From Xylaria sp. FL1777 (lineage: Eukaryota; Ascomycota; Sordariomycetes; Xylariales; Xylariaceae), in assembly GCA_022578965.1 (NCBI GenBank), contig MU400553.1, positions 186,001-250,000 on the forward strand: a stretch of DNA of 64,000 nt, read 5' to 3'. The notes beneath the pieces were generated by a model that was not told where the DNA came from, did not search any database, and was given only the letters and a program-made list of their open reading frames with translations. A program made the translations under genes and the position numbers. Each line of letters opens with the position of its first letter. Position 1 is the first letter of the stretch. Below are positions 25,615 through 37,741 of the stretch, one piece after another.

Positions 25615-27835
25615 AATATGGCGCATGAGGAGTCTTTTTCTGGAATGCAGACAGCGCAAGCGTTTGTACGGATATGCATAGCGTGGCGTTGTGGTCGTGT
25701 CGGTTCACATGACATATTCAGACAGTCGAACAAATACGTGCTTACTTTGGAAGCATCAGACAGCATCAAGGTCACGGCCGTTTGTTTAGACCCAGGCACC
25801 TTCTATTTCACGAAGCACCCACCATTCTTGCATTATATGTACTTATAATGCACGTAGATGGCAACTACCGACATTATGTAACATTACTAGGTAGATAGGT
25901 ACTGTAAAGGTGTCCCTTTGCATAGGTACTTCCAGGTAGAGGGTATTTGAACGTCTTGGAGCATACATGTGCTAGTCATTGGAGAATTTAGAATACACAT
26001 CCTACACATATTCTGTTAAATTTCACTAGATCTAGGGGCATCTCGAGATCGCGTTGCATTGTTGATGAATAGGAGTATTTGCATTTGTACAGACGGTTAC
26101 GGGCTTAAGCTGGTTTTACTTGGTGGATATTTCAAGCGTTTCTAAAATTTATTGCTTTTTCTCCCCCGTCAACCTCCTGATTTCATTTGGGCTTGAACGA
26201 GGGCAAAGACTACATACTCAGTATGTTATTCCTGGACTTGTTCAATCGCTTATTATATATAGTATGTAGCAGCCTAGATAATGACTGGCGGTGCGCTATA
26301 TTAAGCTCTGATTCGGCCCTGCCGGAAGCTTTGCCAACGGAGCTGTTACGTCACTACTGTGGGGCTCGAGGGTCTGTCTTAAGTGGCTGCATATATTGGC
26401 GGTAGGCTAGTAGTACAGAGGAATTCTTATCGGGTGACCCTGACACGAGCTTGGTTCCCGCCTGACACCCAAAGCCCGCTGCTGGCGTACCCGCATACTA
26501 CCATGTGGCCCACATTATCCCCCCACTTCGGTCGGCTGTCGGCTGGCTGCCCGCTGAAGGCAGACGCAGTAGGTACTTACCAGTAACTTATGGCAGTCAT
26601 ACCTAACGCTACCTGGATACCTGGATGGATACCTAGACACCCTTTCTACAACTGTACTGGCAGTGGTCCAACATCTGGCTGCCCAGGTGTACCTAGACGT
26701 TGTAACACGTAACAGTCAACTACGCACACAGGTACCGTAGGTAAGTATGCGCAATGTACTGGACCTACCTACCTACCTATTCTAAGTCGCCTGCTGTGGA
26801 TGGCTGCTGCATGGGGACTATTCAGGTCGCCAACAGGTCATGCTATCCCATCTCTGCTCCTCATCTACTGTCTTATTGTTCTTACATCCACCCATCCATC
26901 AGCCAGGCTAGGTCGTTATATCACCGCCATCACCAGCGTTGTACATTGTGTTCGCTGCGAGCAATAAGGGGCATTGTTTTTCACACTCTTTCTTTTCGCA
27001 TTCCTTCCGCGGCCTTGTCTTTTCATGTGTCCGTGGCGTACAATACATTAATTGTTCCTACATACTCTGTAGCGTGCATTATATTATATCTATTCCTAGC
27101 GTCCTATCCACTCAAGCCGTCATCCACTTAAGTACATACGCAGTACATACATACTACTCATCCACTCTTCTACGCCCGCTCCGCCGTCAGCGTTTTATCA
27201 TCGTTGTCGTTTCTGCCTCCTGTTTCCTGCCTCCTGCCTTCTGCCTTCTGCCTCCTCCTCCTCCTCCTCCCTCCGTCCCCCCGTCCCCTCTCCTCCCACG
27301 GCAGCCTCGGTAGTCGTGGATTCCCAACACGCCTGCATTGTGTTTCTCTAGTCTGCGTGCCTCTGGAAACCTGGATTCTGCGTCCATAATCCAACGCCCG
27401 ACCCCCTACGTACTACTGGTTTAGAGCCGCCCCGCCTCTCTCCCACCGACGGCCTCGTCTCATCAACCTTGCCCCGAGACAACGTGCTTACTGTCTATTT
27501 TTGCCACCAGCTATTTGACTTGGACGATAGATTCCTTCGAAATCTCTGCCACTGCCACTGCTACGTAAAATCAACCGCACCTCTCGGGCTCACAAGCCCG
27601 TCCGTTCTTTAGACCCACCCCGTTCGGTCATCTAGTCTTCGGCGGGCTCGCAACTCGCGAGCATCATTAACGTTCCCCTCCCCCCGACGGCACCATTCCT
27701 CCCATAACGAGAAAGCGAAAAGCCGCTGAGGCGACGGTATCTTCCTCGACTACGCCTGACGCCGTGCCTAATAAACGAGTAATCCTCGCCTCAGCAGCTT
27801 CAGCTTCAGCGGCTCCTCCCACCCCCGTCACAGGC
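25615..27835. other. Intergenic region and ARI1 promoter/5' leader
   Basis: No gene is recognisable. Landmarks are a TACC microsatellite near 26762-26780 and a long pyrimidine tract at about 27215-27300 made of CCT/CTT repeats, lying some 550 bp upstream of the Ariadne start codon. Pyrimidine tracts are common just upstream of transcription starts of well-expressed fungal genes. Open frames on either strand over the tract are low-complexity artefacts. Confidence 0.5.
27215..27300 (+). promoter_or_regulatory. Pyrimidine-rich tract upstream of the RBR ligase
   Basis: About 85 bases are almost entirely C and T, with CTCCTC and TGCCTTC repeats. Such CT tracts mark core promoters in many filamentous fungi. 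The position, some 540-620 bp upstream of the start codon, would imply a long leader or an upstream non-coding exon; this is inference only. Confidence 0.35.
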
Positions 27836-29623
27836 ATGGATTCCGACGAGGACTTTGTGTCCAACATGTCGAGTGATGATGACTTGATGCAAGACGATAC
27901 CGACAACGATTTGTCCGCTGGTGACGAAGGTGAGTATTCACTTGTTCCTATTCTCGTTCCGCAACCCTTTCCCTTGAGCACCGCTTATGTACCATGTTCA
28001 CGCGCATTAAAATGTGCTTACAGTCACGAAAATTATACGCTAATTTTCCGAAGTCTTTACTTCAACTAACATGTTTCTTCAGATTTTGATGTTTTCGATG
28101 ACCAACCTGACGATGACCCCAATGTTATCTCGTATAAATCCGACAAGAAGAAGGGCGTGGCTTTCGACGTCAGCTACAAGGTCTACGATCCAGATGACAT
28201 TCGACGCCAACAGGATGAGATGATCGACGAGGTGAACATGATCTTAGCAATGAGCAAAGAGGATGCCGCTATCATGCTTCGCTATTTTCGTTGGAACAAG
28301 GAGCGATTGATCGACGACTACATGGACAACTCGTCTAAGGTTTTAGAGGCTGCAGGTCTGGGACCCAGTGTCCCAGAATTACCGAAATTAGAAGCGATAT
28401 CTGGATTCATGTGCGACATCTGCTGTGAAGACAATGACGGCCTCCTTAATTTTGCGATGAAGTGTGGCCATCGATATTGCGTCGACTGCTATAGGCAATA
28501 TCTAGCACAGAAGATCTGCGAGGAAGGTGAAGCAGCCCGGATCCAGTGCCCCTCAGACGGGTGCCACAGAATCATAGACTCGCGCTCGTTGGATCTTCTG
28601 GTTACCGTCGACTTGAGGGCTCGTTACAGAGAGCTGCTCAACCGGACCTTCGTGGAAGATAAAGACACATTGAAATGGTGCCCGGCGCCCGATTGCACCA
28701 ACGCTGTCGAGTGCGCCATCAAGAAGAAGGACTTGGACAAGGTTGTACCTACTGTCGCATGCAACTGCGGTCATCGCTTCTGCTTTGGCTGCATTCTTAA
28801 AGATCACCAGCCAGCTCCCTGCGAACTTGTGAAAAGATGGTTGAAGAAGTGTGCTGATGATAGTGAGACAGCGAATTGGATATCTGCAAACACAAAGGAA
28901 TGTCCGAAATGCAATTCCACCATAGAAAAGAACGGCGGCTGCAACCACATGACTTGTAGGAAGTGTAAACATGAGTTCTGTTGGATGTGTATGGGCCTGT
29001 GGTCAGAACATGGTACCAGCTGGTACAATTGTAACCGCTTCGAGGAGAAAAGTGGCACAGACGCGAGGGACGCTCAGGCGAAGTCACGGGTCTCGTTGGA
29101 GCGATATTTGCATTACTATAATAGGTATGCGAACCATGAACAATCGGCTCGGCTCGATAAAGATATCTACCAGAAGACAGAAAAGAAGATGGTGCAATTA
29201 CAAACAGCTTCTGGCATGTCCTGGATCGAAGTTCAGTATCTGAACACGGCTTCTCAGGCTCTGCAGACGTGTCGACAGACGCTGAAGTGGACTTATGCTT
29301 TTGCATTTTATCTTGCTCGGAACAATCTCACAGAGATTTTCGAGGATAACCAGAAGGACCTGGAACTGGCGGTCGAGGCACTCTCTGAGATGTTTGAGAA
29401 GCCTATAGCAGAGCTCGCTGACGCGAAACTCAAAGTCGATATCATGGACAAGACTGCTTACTGCAACAAGCGTCGTGTGATCTTGCTTGAGGACACAGCC
29501 GACAATCTAGCCAATGGTGAGTTAATACTCTGGTCCTCTCCCTGACATTCTCGTACTGATGTGTATTGCCCAGGTCGATGGTCTTTCAATGTCGACTTGA
29601 AGAGTGTTGCTAGCCGCCGCTGA
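27836..29623 (+). CDS. Ariadne-type RBR E3 ubiquitin-protein ligase
   Basis: Three exons, 27836-27929, 28083-29516 and 29574-29623, encode 525 residues. The protein starts MDSDEDFVSN with an acidic leader, has a UBA-like segment (about 75-125), then RING1 (CDICC at 142-146 through CPSDGC), the in-between-RING domain (about 231-278) and RING2 (about 305-334). The catalytic cysteine that accepts ubiquitin is C318 in NGGCNHMTC. The C-terminal third matches the helical, autoinhibitory Ariadne domain, and the last 15 codons (RWSFNVDLKSVASRR) come from a small third exon. RBR ligases pass ubiquitin from an E2 to this cysteine before the substrate; Ariadne members work with neddylated cullins. An in-frame GTG-initiated extension upstream (27764) is ignored because the ATG gives the family-like start. 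Introns are 153 and 57 nt with GTGAGT donors. Confidence 0.96.
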
Positions 29624-31550
29624 ATAAAACAAGTAGAATGTAACGAATATTCGAGTAAATAGACGAGAGACATCATGGCCGGAGTAAGGGATCAAGGTGA
29701 AATATGAGCATTTATTTTCTTTCCTGTCATTTGCACGACCTTGTGGCGCTTGTGATGCTTTTCATCGCTGTGGCCGCTCATTGCAGCACGATGCATAGAC
29801 TTAGCGATATATATTTCTCTATTTTTTGTGATGACATATCGAACGACGCTCAGAAATAAGTATCAATTTCAATCATCTTTCAGCAGTAGGAATGCCATGC
29901 AGTATCCTAGTCTTAGACTAGGGCTGAAATTTTCATCCACCTATTCTCTGAAGGTCACAGTGGAAATACTAGACGGGAATTCGATGGCGTAGCGAAAGGC
30001 GCATGTATTAATCGCCATGTTGGCTACTAAGGTAGGTGGGTAGGTAGAAGGAATTGGCACACATTAACCGCCAGCAATAGTTACATGTATAACTAGACAG
30101 ACTTGAGAGAGTTGAGATAGGCTCATCCAAGATTTGCTAAGGGTGTAGGTGTGTATGTAAGTATAGGTAAGCAGCTATAGATATAGCCGCTGAGACGTGA
30201 GCCGACAAGCTTTATTTTGTGGAGGTGGCGCTCTCGTTTTTATTGACTGAGATAGGTACTTACTTGAAAGGACGCTATTAGCGTGGAATAAGAGCACCCG
30301 CTAGTGAATGAGCAAGTAAGGGGGTGAGAGAAACATGTGATTATACCCGTTGAAGAAAATAATAGACATACATATATATCAGTGTCCTGACCAAATAACG
30401 TCAAATCTACTTTTGCTCTAGACGCCGAAACTACTACCACAATTCTAGTATCCTCTCTGGGACTATAAGACAGATTATATCGCTAGGCAGCAGCAGCCAG
30501 ACTCAAATCATTGCAAGTCCTTGAAGCTCACTGCCAAATGTAGTTGCCTAGATAAAGCCTATTATTGAACCAACTTATCCTGTGTAACTTGCTATGTCGC
30601 CGTGTATTACGAGCTATCCATCTTAGTATTCATAATCAACTCGCAACTAGTTCTATTCAACCCCGCATACATGAAGTAATAACGATTGGGCAAGTTTGCG
30701 TTAATTGTACTAGTCACAAAGACTTTAGCTGAATTATCTTCGCTGCATGAGTATTGAGAGCTTTAATAATACGGCTCTTTTCGTCAAAACCACTTTTTCA
30801 ATTAATTCGTATCTAGACTATAGTAAGGTGTGATGCGGTAGAGCGTCATAGAGGGTGATGTTGTCACGCTCGGTAGGGATGATATTCTGTTGTGAGCTAA
30901 TGTTGCTAAGGAGGTATTGGTGATCTACGGACCTGAATGAAGTATTTAAATTGAGCAGTTAAGGTAATTAGCTCCGATAAGAGCCGAAGGGGCAAGCCTG
31001 AGAGTACAGGCAATGATATTCCTCAAGAATTAAGGCCTTAACTTAGCCTCGTCGTTATGGCATTGCATGTATCGCATGATGGGACGGCATAACTAATGAG
31101 CGTGTCGCCTAGCGTTTTAGACGATGAAAATATGTATGCCCAATATATTCCATAATGAACTCTGAAGATATGCACAAGTCGTTTCGCTTGAGCATACTAA
31201 TACCAATGACAAGCCAGGGAGCTCGAGTCGGAAATATGAAGCCGTAGATTTAAAAGGGGCAGGAGTCACAGGTGATACACGTGAATAGTCTCCGTACTGC
31301 GGCCAAGAGATACCGCAATGATATATCTCTAAACATTGTGAGAGTATACAAGTTTGTTCTAATACATCATATAACCAGGGCATAGGGAGCCTACCGCAAG
31401 TTGGCTCCCTTGTTCATTCGCCATTGTCGCCTTACGATATACATCTCGGACATGACTTATGAGGCTCAAAAATCCGGCTAAGAGGTATTTAACCAAGAAC
31501 CTTATCGGCCATAGAAACTATGCGACGATCAGCATGCTAGTCTTTGCCGG
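29624..31550. other. Intergenic region, no supported gene
   Basis: This lies between two convergent genes. Only short frames are present. A perfect 7-bp inverted repeat (GGGAGCC and GGCTCCC) occurs near 31385-31409, downstream of the peroxiredoxin stop, and could form a hairpin. No RNA gene or transposon relic was recognised. Confidence 0.5.
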
Positions 31551-32325
31551 CTAGGAAGTCAAGAGGGTAAACCAACCACTAGTTCCGATGTTGTCAGGCT
31601 CAACGTGTACAGACTTGACCTTGCCATCCTCGATGACGAGGGCGTAGCGCTTGGCGCGCGTGTTGCCAAAGACGGGGATAACGTCAAAGCCGAGATCCAG
31701 GGCCTTGGTGAAGGCACCCGTGGGATCAGCCAAGAACCGGATCTGAATCACCGTGAGCATGCACGTCTCCCATTCACGAACCATCCAGATCCGGACTTAC
31801 ACCCGATAGGTTAGTAGGGTCAAGCTGGTCACCCCAGGCCTTCATACTATTATTGACGGGTTAGTCGATAAGAGGTTCGCTTCACGCTGAAATTTAACTT
31901 CAGGGGTATTTTTCGCCCTCCAAGCTGTCACCACCACTATCACCACCACCATACCACCATCACTCCTCCTGAATAATAACGGGGGGGGGTTCAATCGGAG
32001 CTCACACAAATGCATCATTGACGCTCACGACGAAGACCTGGCCGGCGTCGCCTATCTTGGGGTGGTTGATGTAGCTGGGCACATGGCTGGCGGAGCAGGC
32101 GGGGGAGAAGGCGGCAGGCACGCCGATGATGATGCCGTTGGAAATGCCGGTGCCGTACGCCTTGGCCAGGTTCACCTTGTTGGCCGGCGAGGCCTCGTGC
32201 AGGTCGACGTCGGGCACGGCATCGCCGACCTGGACGAAGGCGCGCGGCGTGCTGTGGAACTGGCGGGCGGCGGCCAGCGGGCGCGAGACCACCGCGGGCA
32301 CTCGGCGAAAAGCGCGGAAGGCCAT
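31551..32325 (-). CDS. Mitochondrial Prx5-type peroxiredoxin
   Basis: Three exons on the minus strand (32325-32006, 31846-31801, 31742-31551) encode 185 residues. The N terminus (MAFRAFRRVPAVVSRPLAAARQFHSTPRAF) is a mitochondrial presequence with a typical HSTP processing context. The peroxidatic cysteine is C77 in VPAAFSPACSASHVP, so the active site reads PxxxSxxC instead of the usual PxxxTxxC. It is the only cysteine in the model, which implies a one-Cys mechanism. AGQVFVVSVNDAFV, MKAWGDQLDP and NTRAKRYALVIEDGKVKSV are Prx5/AhpC-TSA landmarks. The enzyme reduces hydrogen peroxide and organic peroxides. Exon 2 is just 46 nt. Intron 1 (159 nt) contains a ten-base homopolymer and GGTGGT repeats. 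The last eight residues after DNIGTS do not resemble the usual family ending, so the 3' end may be mis-modelled or altered. Confidence 0.93.
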
Positions 32326-34500
32326 GGTTTATTGGTGAGGGATTGGTGAATTCTGGGATAGGGAAGATGATGGGGGAGTGATGGGTCAGAATATAGTGTA
32401 ATTCTGACGCAGAGTTAAGCACTCAGTAATAAGTAATGAGTCGAGTGAGTGAAGTTGGCGATACTTAGCTCTACTACATGCAGGTACTTACTTTGTTACT
32501 GTCCCGTTTCAGCTTGGGCTTATGGCTTAGTATGACGTTACCCAGGCATAGTCTGTATTATCTTTGGCACTGTCCAAAGCCCCTCTTTTGGCAGTGATAA
32601 TACGGTGCTTAATAATTCGTCCTCGCACCGTCCCCAGCAGAGAGCATTCCAAATTACTGCTGATTACGTATCGCTACCTAGGTACATTACTACACCCGAA
32701 TCGATATGGGGTATCCTACTTAACTCTTTCTCCTCATACCACATATACAACAGCTATTAGTCTTGACAAACGCTGCTTCGTTTGAGCAGGATCGTTATGC
32801 TCTTGAATAAGTTGGAAGCAGTTCTCCAACTCAGCATGCCCACAAACGAAGAATTATAACATTCAAACTGGAAAGCAGAATTAACGCGCCAGCTATGAGC
32901 ACGAGCGAAACGAATTCGCCCGCACAGCTATCTGGGAAACTCTGAATATACTACTGGGAGGAGAAGACGACGACTGTCTCATTAACTTGGCGTACTCGCT
33001 GATCATTAGAGGTCTCTGACTATTCTGGTCTTGCGTTAGCCATAGCAACCCCCGTACTGCTGGCGTTATATATTTTATCGCAGACACCAGATGTTACGGG
33101 CTAGAGTCAACAGACTTACTGATGGAGGCCGTGAAATAGGGACAAGACATGTCGCCATGGAGCACCTGCTGGCCTCACCCGCCGTAATTTTCCTATGGGA
33201 ATATCCAAGTATGTGGCAAGGTGGGCATCAGTAACGCCTCCCTGGCGATACATTATTGGATGTGACGATAGACCGAAGCGGATTCTCCGCCGCTTTCACG
33301 ATGGGAGGTTGCGATTATGGACATGCTACAGTTACATCAGAGGTGGACTACGGAGTTCAATCTAATTCCCTGCTTTATCAGCAAAATTTCCAAGATTAAA
33401 TCTGCAGCGATTCATCGATCATACTAAGCCGCCCGATAGATGATGCGGTGAGATATCAAAGAATGCTCGGCTGGCGTCGCGGAGTTACAGTTTCTCCTAC
33501 ATGTAACTTTTGTTTGATTATCACTTCATTGGACTAGGGGTTGGCGATCTGTGGCAATAACACACTGTCGTTCTTTGACACTGTACCGAGCCTTGACCAA
33601 AGAAAAACCTGTTTTAAAAGATTGCTGAGGTGGTAGGCGAATAGACGATCGATGCGCAGCTACGGTCTGAATACTGTATTGATCCATCACATCGCCGTCA
33701 TAATACCGCATGCTCGTAACGTTTTCGTTCCAAGGTTACCTCCTTTTTACTTTCTGCTGTGACGGCCAGTCTTGAACATGATGTATTAGAGTCATCAACA
33801 ACGAAACCACTCAATTAGAGTGTTATGGGCTATATAGCAACAGTCGCTGTCTATTTCGAGCCCATCGAGGGATTTCTCGTTCTCAATAATCTCAACTCTT
33901 GAGGCTTCTCAATATCAAGCCCTTGGTAACTAGAGCCAGTAACGACTAGTTTGTAGGCCAGCCTATACCCGTTACCTATTAATATGCACCACCTGTAATT
34001 TTTAGAAGTTATATGACTCTCCTATTACCAAACACCCAAAGCTAAAAACACTGCATGCTGTAAGGACGTAAAAGGTAATTTGGAGCATGCAATGTGTGAT
34101 TCAAGAAGGCAATATTTGATTTATTCGTAATAAGCTGAGTTCTGCCTAACATGTCATTGTATCCGGAATTATCATATCGTTTCATTAAGTCGTCAAAAGA
34201 GCAGAACAATCAGTGTCTTTGCTCGGAGGAGAGTGTTTTATTAAGGGTTTCCAGTTACGTAGCTGACCAAACCAAAAAAAACATCCTCGTTATTCGTCAA
34301 TTTCGAAGAGAAAAAAAAAGAAGTCATGTCGTTCGTTAATTGGCTCCCCGATCTAATATCGCTTTAAGTAGATGCGGCCTCATGCGTAGGTACTCTTCCA
34401 ATATGCAATGTTTTTTGAGATGCTGCCGCTTCGCCATACGCCTAATTCCACGCATCTGAGCTCTAATCCGAGGTGGTTCCTTAGCTAGAAAGGTCAGGAG
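32326..34500. other. Intergenic region, no supported gene
   Basis: The left end is the peroxiredoxin promoter. The rest has only short frames. I see no repeat structure, RNA gene or transposon relic. Confidence 0.5.
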
Positions 34501-35773
34501 TCATTGTTTCAGCCCGGCCATCGCAACCTTGTGCATCGATCTGAGGTCATAATCGTGCTCCTGTGGGGGCTCGGGCCCCGGTGCTTTGGGCTGCTGATCT
34601 TCGGGCGCCTGCTTTGAAACATCTGATGGCACTGAAGAAGACTTTCCCGTGGATGACCTCCTGTGCTGCTCTGGTTTCTCTGGTATCGGCGGAGGTGCCT
34701 GCTTCATCGCCGCAGCGGCAGCGACATGGACGTCTTGCCCAGCTTGCCCAACTTGATCGTCCCTTTCATCATCCGTCGGGACCTCGTTCAAGGTGTACGT
34801 GTCCGTTCTGTCGTTCTCTAGGACAATTCGTCTACACTCGGCGCCACCATGGTCGCCATCCACCGATTCCATGATACTTGGTGGCCTGCGTGTGCCGGCG
34901 GCCTTTTCGGCTTGATACTTCTCCAGTGCTGTCCGAAGGATCTGTCGCATGAAAGCCTTGTTGACGTTCCGGCGCACGCGGTCGAAGTATTTCACCACTT
35001 CACCGACGACCAGCACTTGCGCATCGTGCTCGACCTGGATGATGTCTGCGTAGTTGGCCCTAGAATCCTCCTTCACGCGTAGCCTGCCTGGACGCAACTC
35101 AACACCAATGGGCGAATACTGGAGCTTTGGACCGCCTTTGGGTTGCTCATAACCAGGATTCGGCTCTCCATTGGCGAAGACGTATCCCTGCTGGAAGCTA
35201 TCGATGCCTGGCTTTGCGAATTCATGTTTGCTGGGGCCACCGGTAGAGATTGGTCTTTTGGAATAGGTCAGCCGTACGTAGGTGAATGAAATCGGGATGC
35301 ATTGCTCAATCTTGATGGCGGAGATAGTGAGAATATGTCAACAATCGTTGTCGTGACTTTACTTACATGCAAACGCAGTGGTGAGGGAAGCTCTCGCTAT
35401 GGCGTAGGACGATAAACCGGGTATAGCCTAAGCATTTCCATTCCCAGAGAAATTCGGACGCATCGGCCCAAAGGAATTCGAAAACCTGCCAGTATACGGA
35501 TTAGTATGACATCGGCCTTGAAGCGGCGGTTGTCACTCACATCGCCGATATGGAGTTTCGACGCGGGTCCGATTTCATATCCCTTGAGCGCTGAGTCTAG
35601 ATGTTAGCATACCACTTCATAGCAGCGCAAGGGGGCCTTCACGTTGATCGGTTCGGGGAAGAGGGCTTTGACTCACTCAAAGGGTGGTCGGCTGGGCAGC
35701 GTGGTGCCAGCTCGGGCAATTCATCCCCAATACCTGAATCACTTCGAAGCGATGATCGATCACGGCGTCCCAT
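34501..35773 (-). CDS. DUF6590 domain protein
   Basis: Four exons on the minus strand (35773-35677, 35590-35541, 35485-35367, 35254-34501) encode 339 residues. After a short Ser-rich leader, TLKGYEIGPASKLHIGDVFEFLWAD and YTRFIVLRHSESFPHHCVC lead into IPISTGGPSKHEFAKPGID, which is formed by the exon 3-4 splice and matches the core of fungal DUF6590. SRANYADIIQVEHDAQV closes the domain near residue 180. A helical, basic segment and then a long disordered Pro/Gln/Ser-rich tail follow. Introns are 86, 55 and 112 nt, all with GTGAGT or GTAAGT donors; the last has a CTGAC branch point. Reading through that last intron would give a plausible but frame-conflicting protein, so the downstream acceptor (CCAAAAG) is preferred. 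DUF6590 has no known function. Whether the true start lies further upstream is open. Confidence 0.8.
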
Positions 35774-37741
35774 CTCCGACGAGACAGACTGTCTTGACAG
35801 AGGAAGAGAAGGAGGTAGGAGAGGAGAAGAGTGAGAATTGGTAAGAATCTTCAAAGACTTTAGAGAGATGGCTAGACTGCAGGAGTAGAAGCTCGGTCCC
35901 AGTCATGAAGCATCCGTCTGGGTATCCCTGGGACCACCAAACCCCCTCTGGTTTCTGCTCTGGGGAGTGGGTTAGGACATAGATATCTGACATGCCAGCT
36001 GGTTGATGATGCCCAACATCGTGGCTCCACCAAGATGCGTCGGCCGCAATGTCAATGGTTATGAGACACAGAAACTCCACCGTGGACCGTCCATGCAGCT
36101 CCACGACGGGGTTGGACGGAACTTAGTAGGCGATCTAGGAGCAAGGAGGCTGCTTCGAGGGCTAGACAAAATTGCGAAGTAACGGTCTCGGTGAGGCGGG
36201 CATTGGCGGGCGTGGTGGAGCTGGGCCCGTTGGTCCAGCCAGCAGCAGTTGGCCACATTGTCACCGCTCTTTGCTCTAGGAAAAGCCGATCAGGGGAAGC
36301 GCATGAGGATGAGTGTACCCCGGCATAACACAGTATGCCAGTAGGTACTGTGGCCAGATAGGCAGTCGTGTCGCCGTATCGGTTCGACAAGGAACAAGCG
36401 GATACGCATAGAGCAGCAACTCCTTAGCTGGCAAGTAATTATAATAGCAATTGGCCGCCCCAGAGTCGTCTCTTCCTGTCGTGCTCTCCTTTATGTCATT
36501 TCCCACCAACTGGAAAAAACGGTCATGCTTCGTCGAGTCTATAGGACAAATTGGATCGCGAGTCACATGTTGCGCTGGGATTGGCCGAGCTTTACATAAC
36601 GAAGAAGGTCACTTTGGTTGGGGTTTATCGCCTCATCTGGGAATCGCCATCATACAACAGTGCATCGTCGCAATCCCCACCAGCGGCCATAAACGAGATG
36701 CAACGATAACTCCTATCCTGTATTCGACGTGGTCGACTCGCGTTTTACCCGTACTCGCGCTACTCGAATGAAGTGGAATTGTGATATCAGTTGAGACGGT
36801 CCTGACTTTAGAGATGCGCTGTCATGAGAGCCTGTCCATTGCCAACGACCAACCATGAGAGACACAGTAGATGATAGGCGCGATCCGGAGCATGACAACA
36901 TCTATCGCCTCCTTTCCTAATACTCGTTATTTCGAGAGCAGCTGTACTGCTATATAATCCAATCTCTAAATCGAGCAGTGCGAACCCTGAGTCGAAAATG
37001 AGGAAAGACATCGGCTATCCAGGTGGCGCATTAGGATGCCAATGACGCCAAAGTATCCCCTTAAACTGCTTGGTTTACTGGCCAATGAAGAAGAAGGAAA
37101 ATTAAGGGAGGAAAAGCACCTGTATGGTAGCCAGGTCTATCTGTGCGCATTACCTCGAACCACCGTATGGTTGAGAGGTGTTTGTTTTGTTTGCATTCTA
37201 TCCTGAATTGCCATGCTGATAGTATAAATTCAGGTGTATCGGTATACGACTTACCTACACGTAGATATAGTGAATAACTTCCCCTAGAACTCCCCTAACG
37301 GAATGGATGGTCAGGGGCTCCGACAGGTGCCTGACGGATCTAACGGACTGAGGGCTTGTAGGTAGTGAGGACCCCTCCAAGCTAATACTTAGAGCTAAGG
37401 ACCTAACCATAGACGCTGTAAGCTCAAATCCGAGACCAACAGAAAAGGCGCCATTCGGTCATAGGATCGCAAAATTGGCGCGCCCAAACACATGTACAGG
37501 TAGCCTGCTTATTTATATTTCGTTGAGGCTTTTGCCGGCCTCTCCTGAGGCTTCTGCGATGCTCATTTGTTATTTACATCCCGGAGGTGTACGTGAGCGC
37601 TTTGTGTAGTATTTGTAATACCGACAACTCCTAAGCTCTTCGGCCGCCTGGGCACTGCCACTATTCCGACCTCCCAATTACCGATCATCTAATAGATTCC
37701 CGACCCGAGGCCAACATGGTCATCTCCCTTTCGCAGCCAAG
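35774..37741. other. Divergent intergenic region upstream of ATM1
   Basis: This lies between the 5' ends of the DUF6590 gene and ATM1, so both promoters are here. Open frames up to 114 codons occur but carry no recognisable domain. Confidence 0.5.

Noticed and set aside
25107..25799. 230-codon minus-strand frame
   Set aside because: It overlaps the disordered tail of EXO1 on the opposite strand, with low-complexity Ser/Gly-rich text and no domain.
27170..27394. Arg/Gly-rich frames over the pyrimidine tract
   Set aside because: They are simple translations of the CT-rich microsatellite on both strands.
31385..31409. Perfect 7-bp inverted repeat as a bacterial-type terminator
   Set aside because: The genome is fungal and no T-run follows in transcript sense; a chance hairpin or 3' UTR fold is more likely.
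34501..35310. Alternative start of the last DUF6590 exon at 35310
   Set aside because: It gives a longer open stretch but does not match the phase of the GTAAGT donor; the acceptor at 35255-35256 has the right phase, a CTGAC branch point and restores the family motif.
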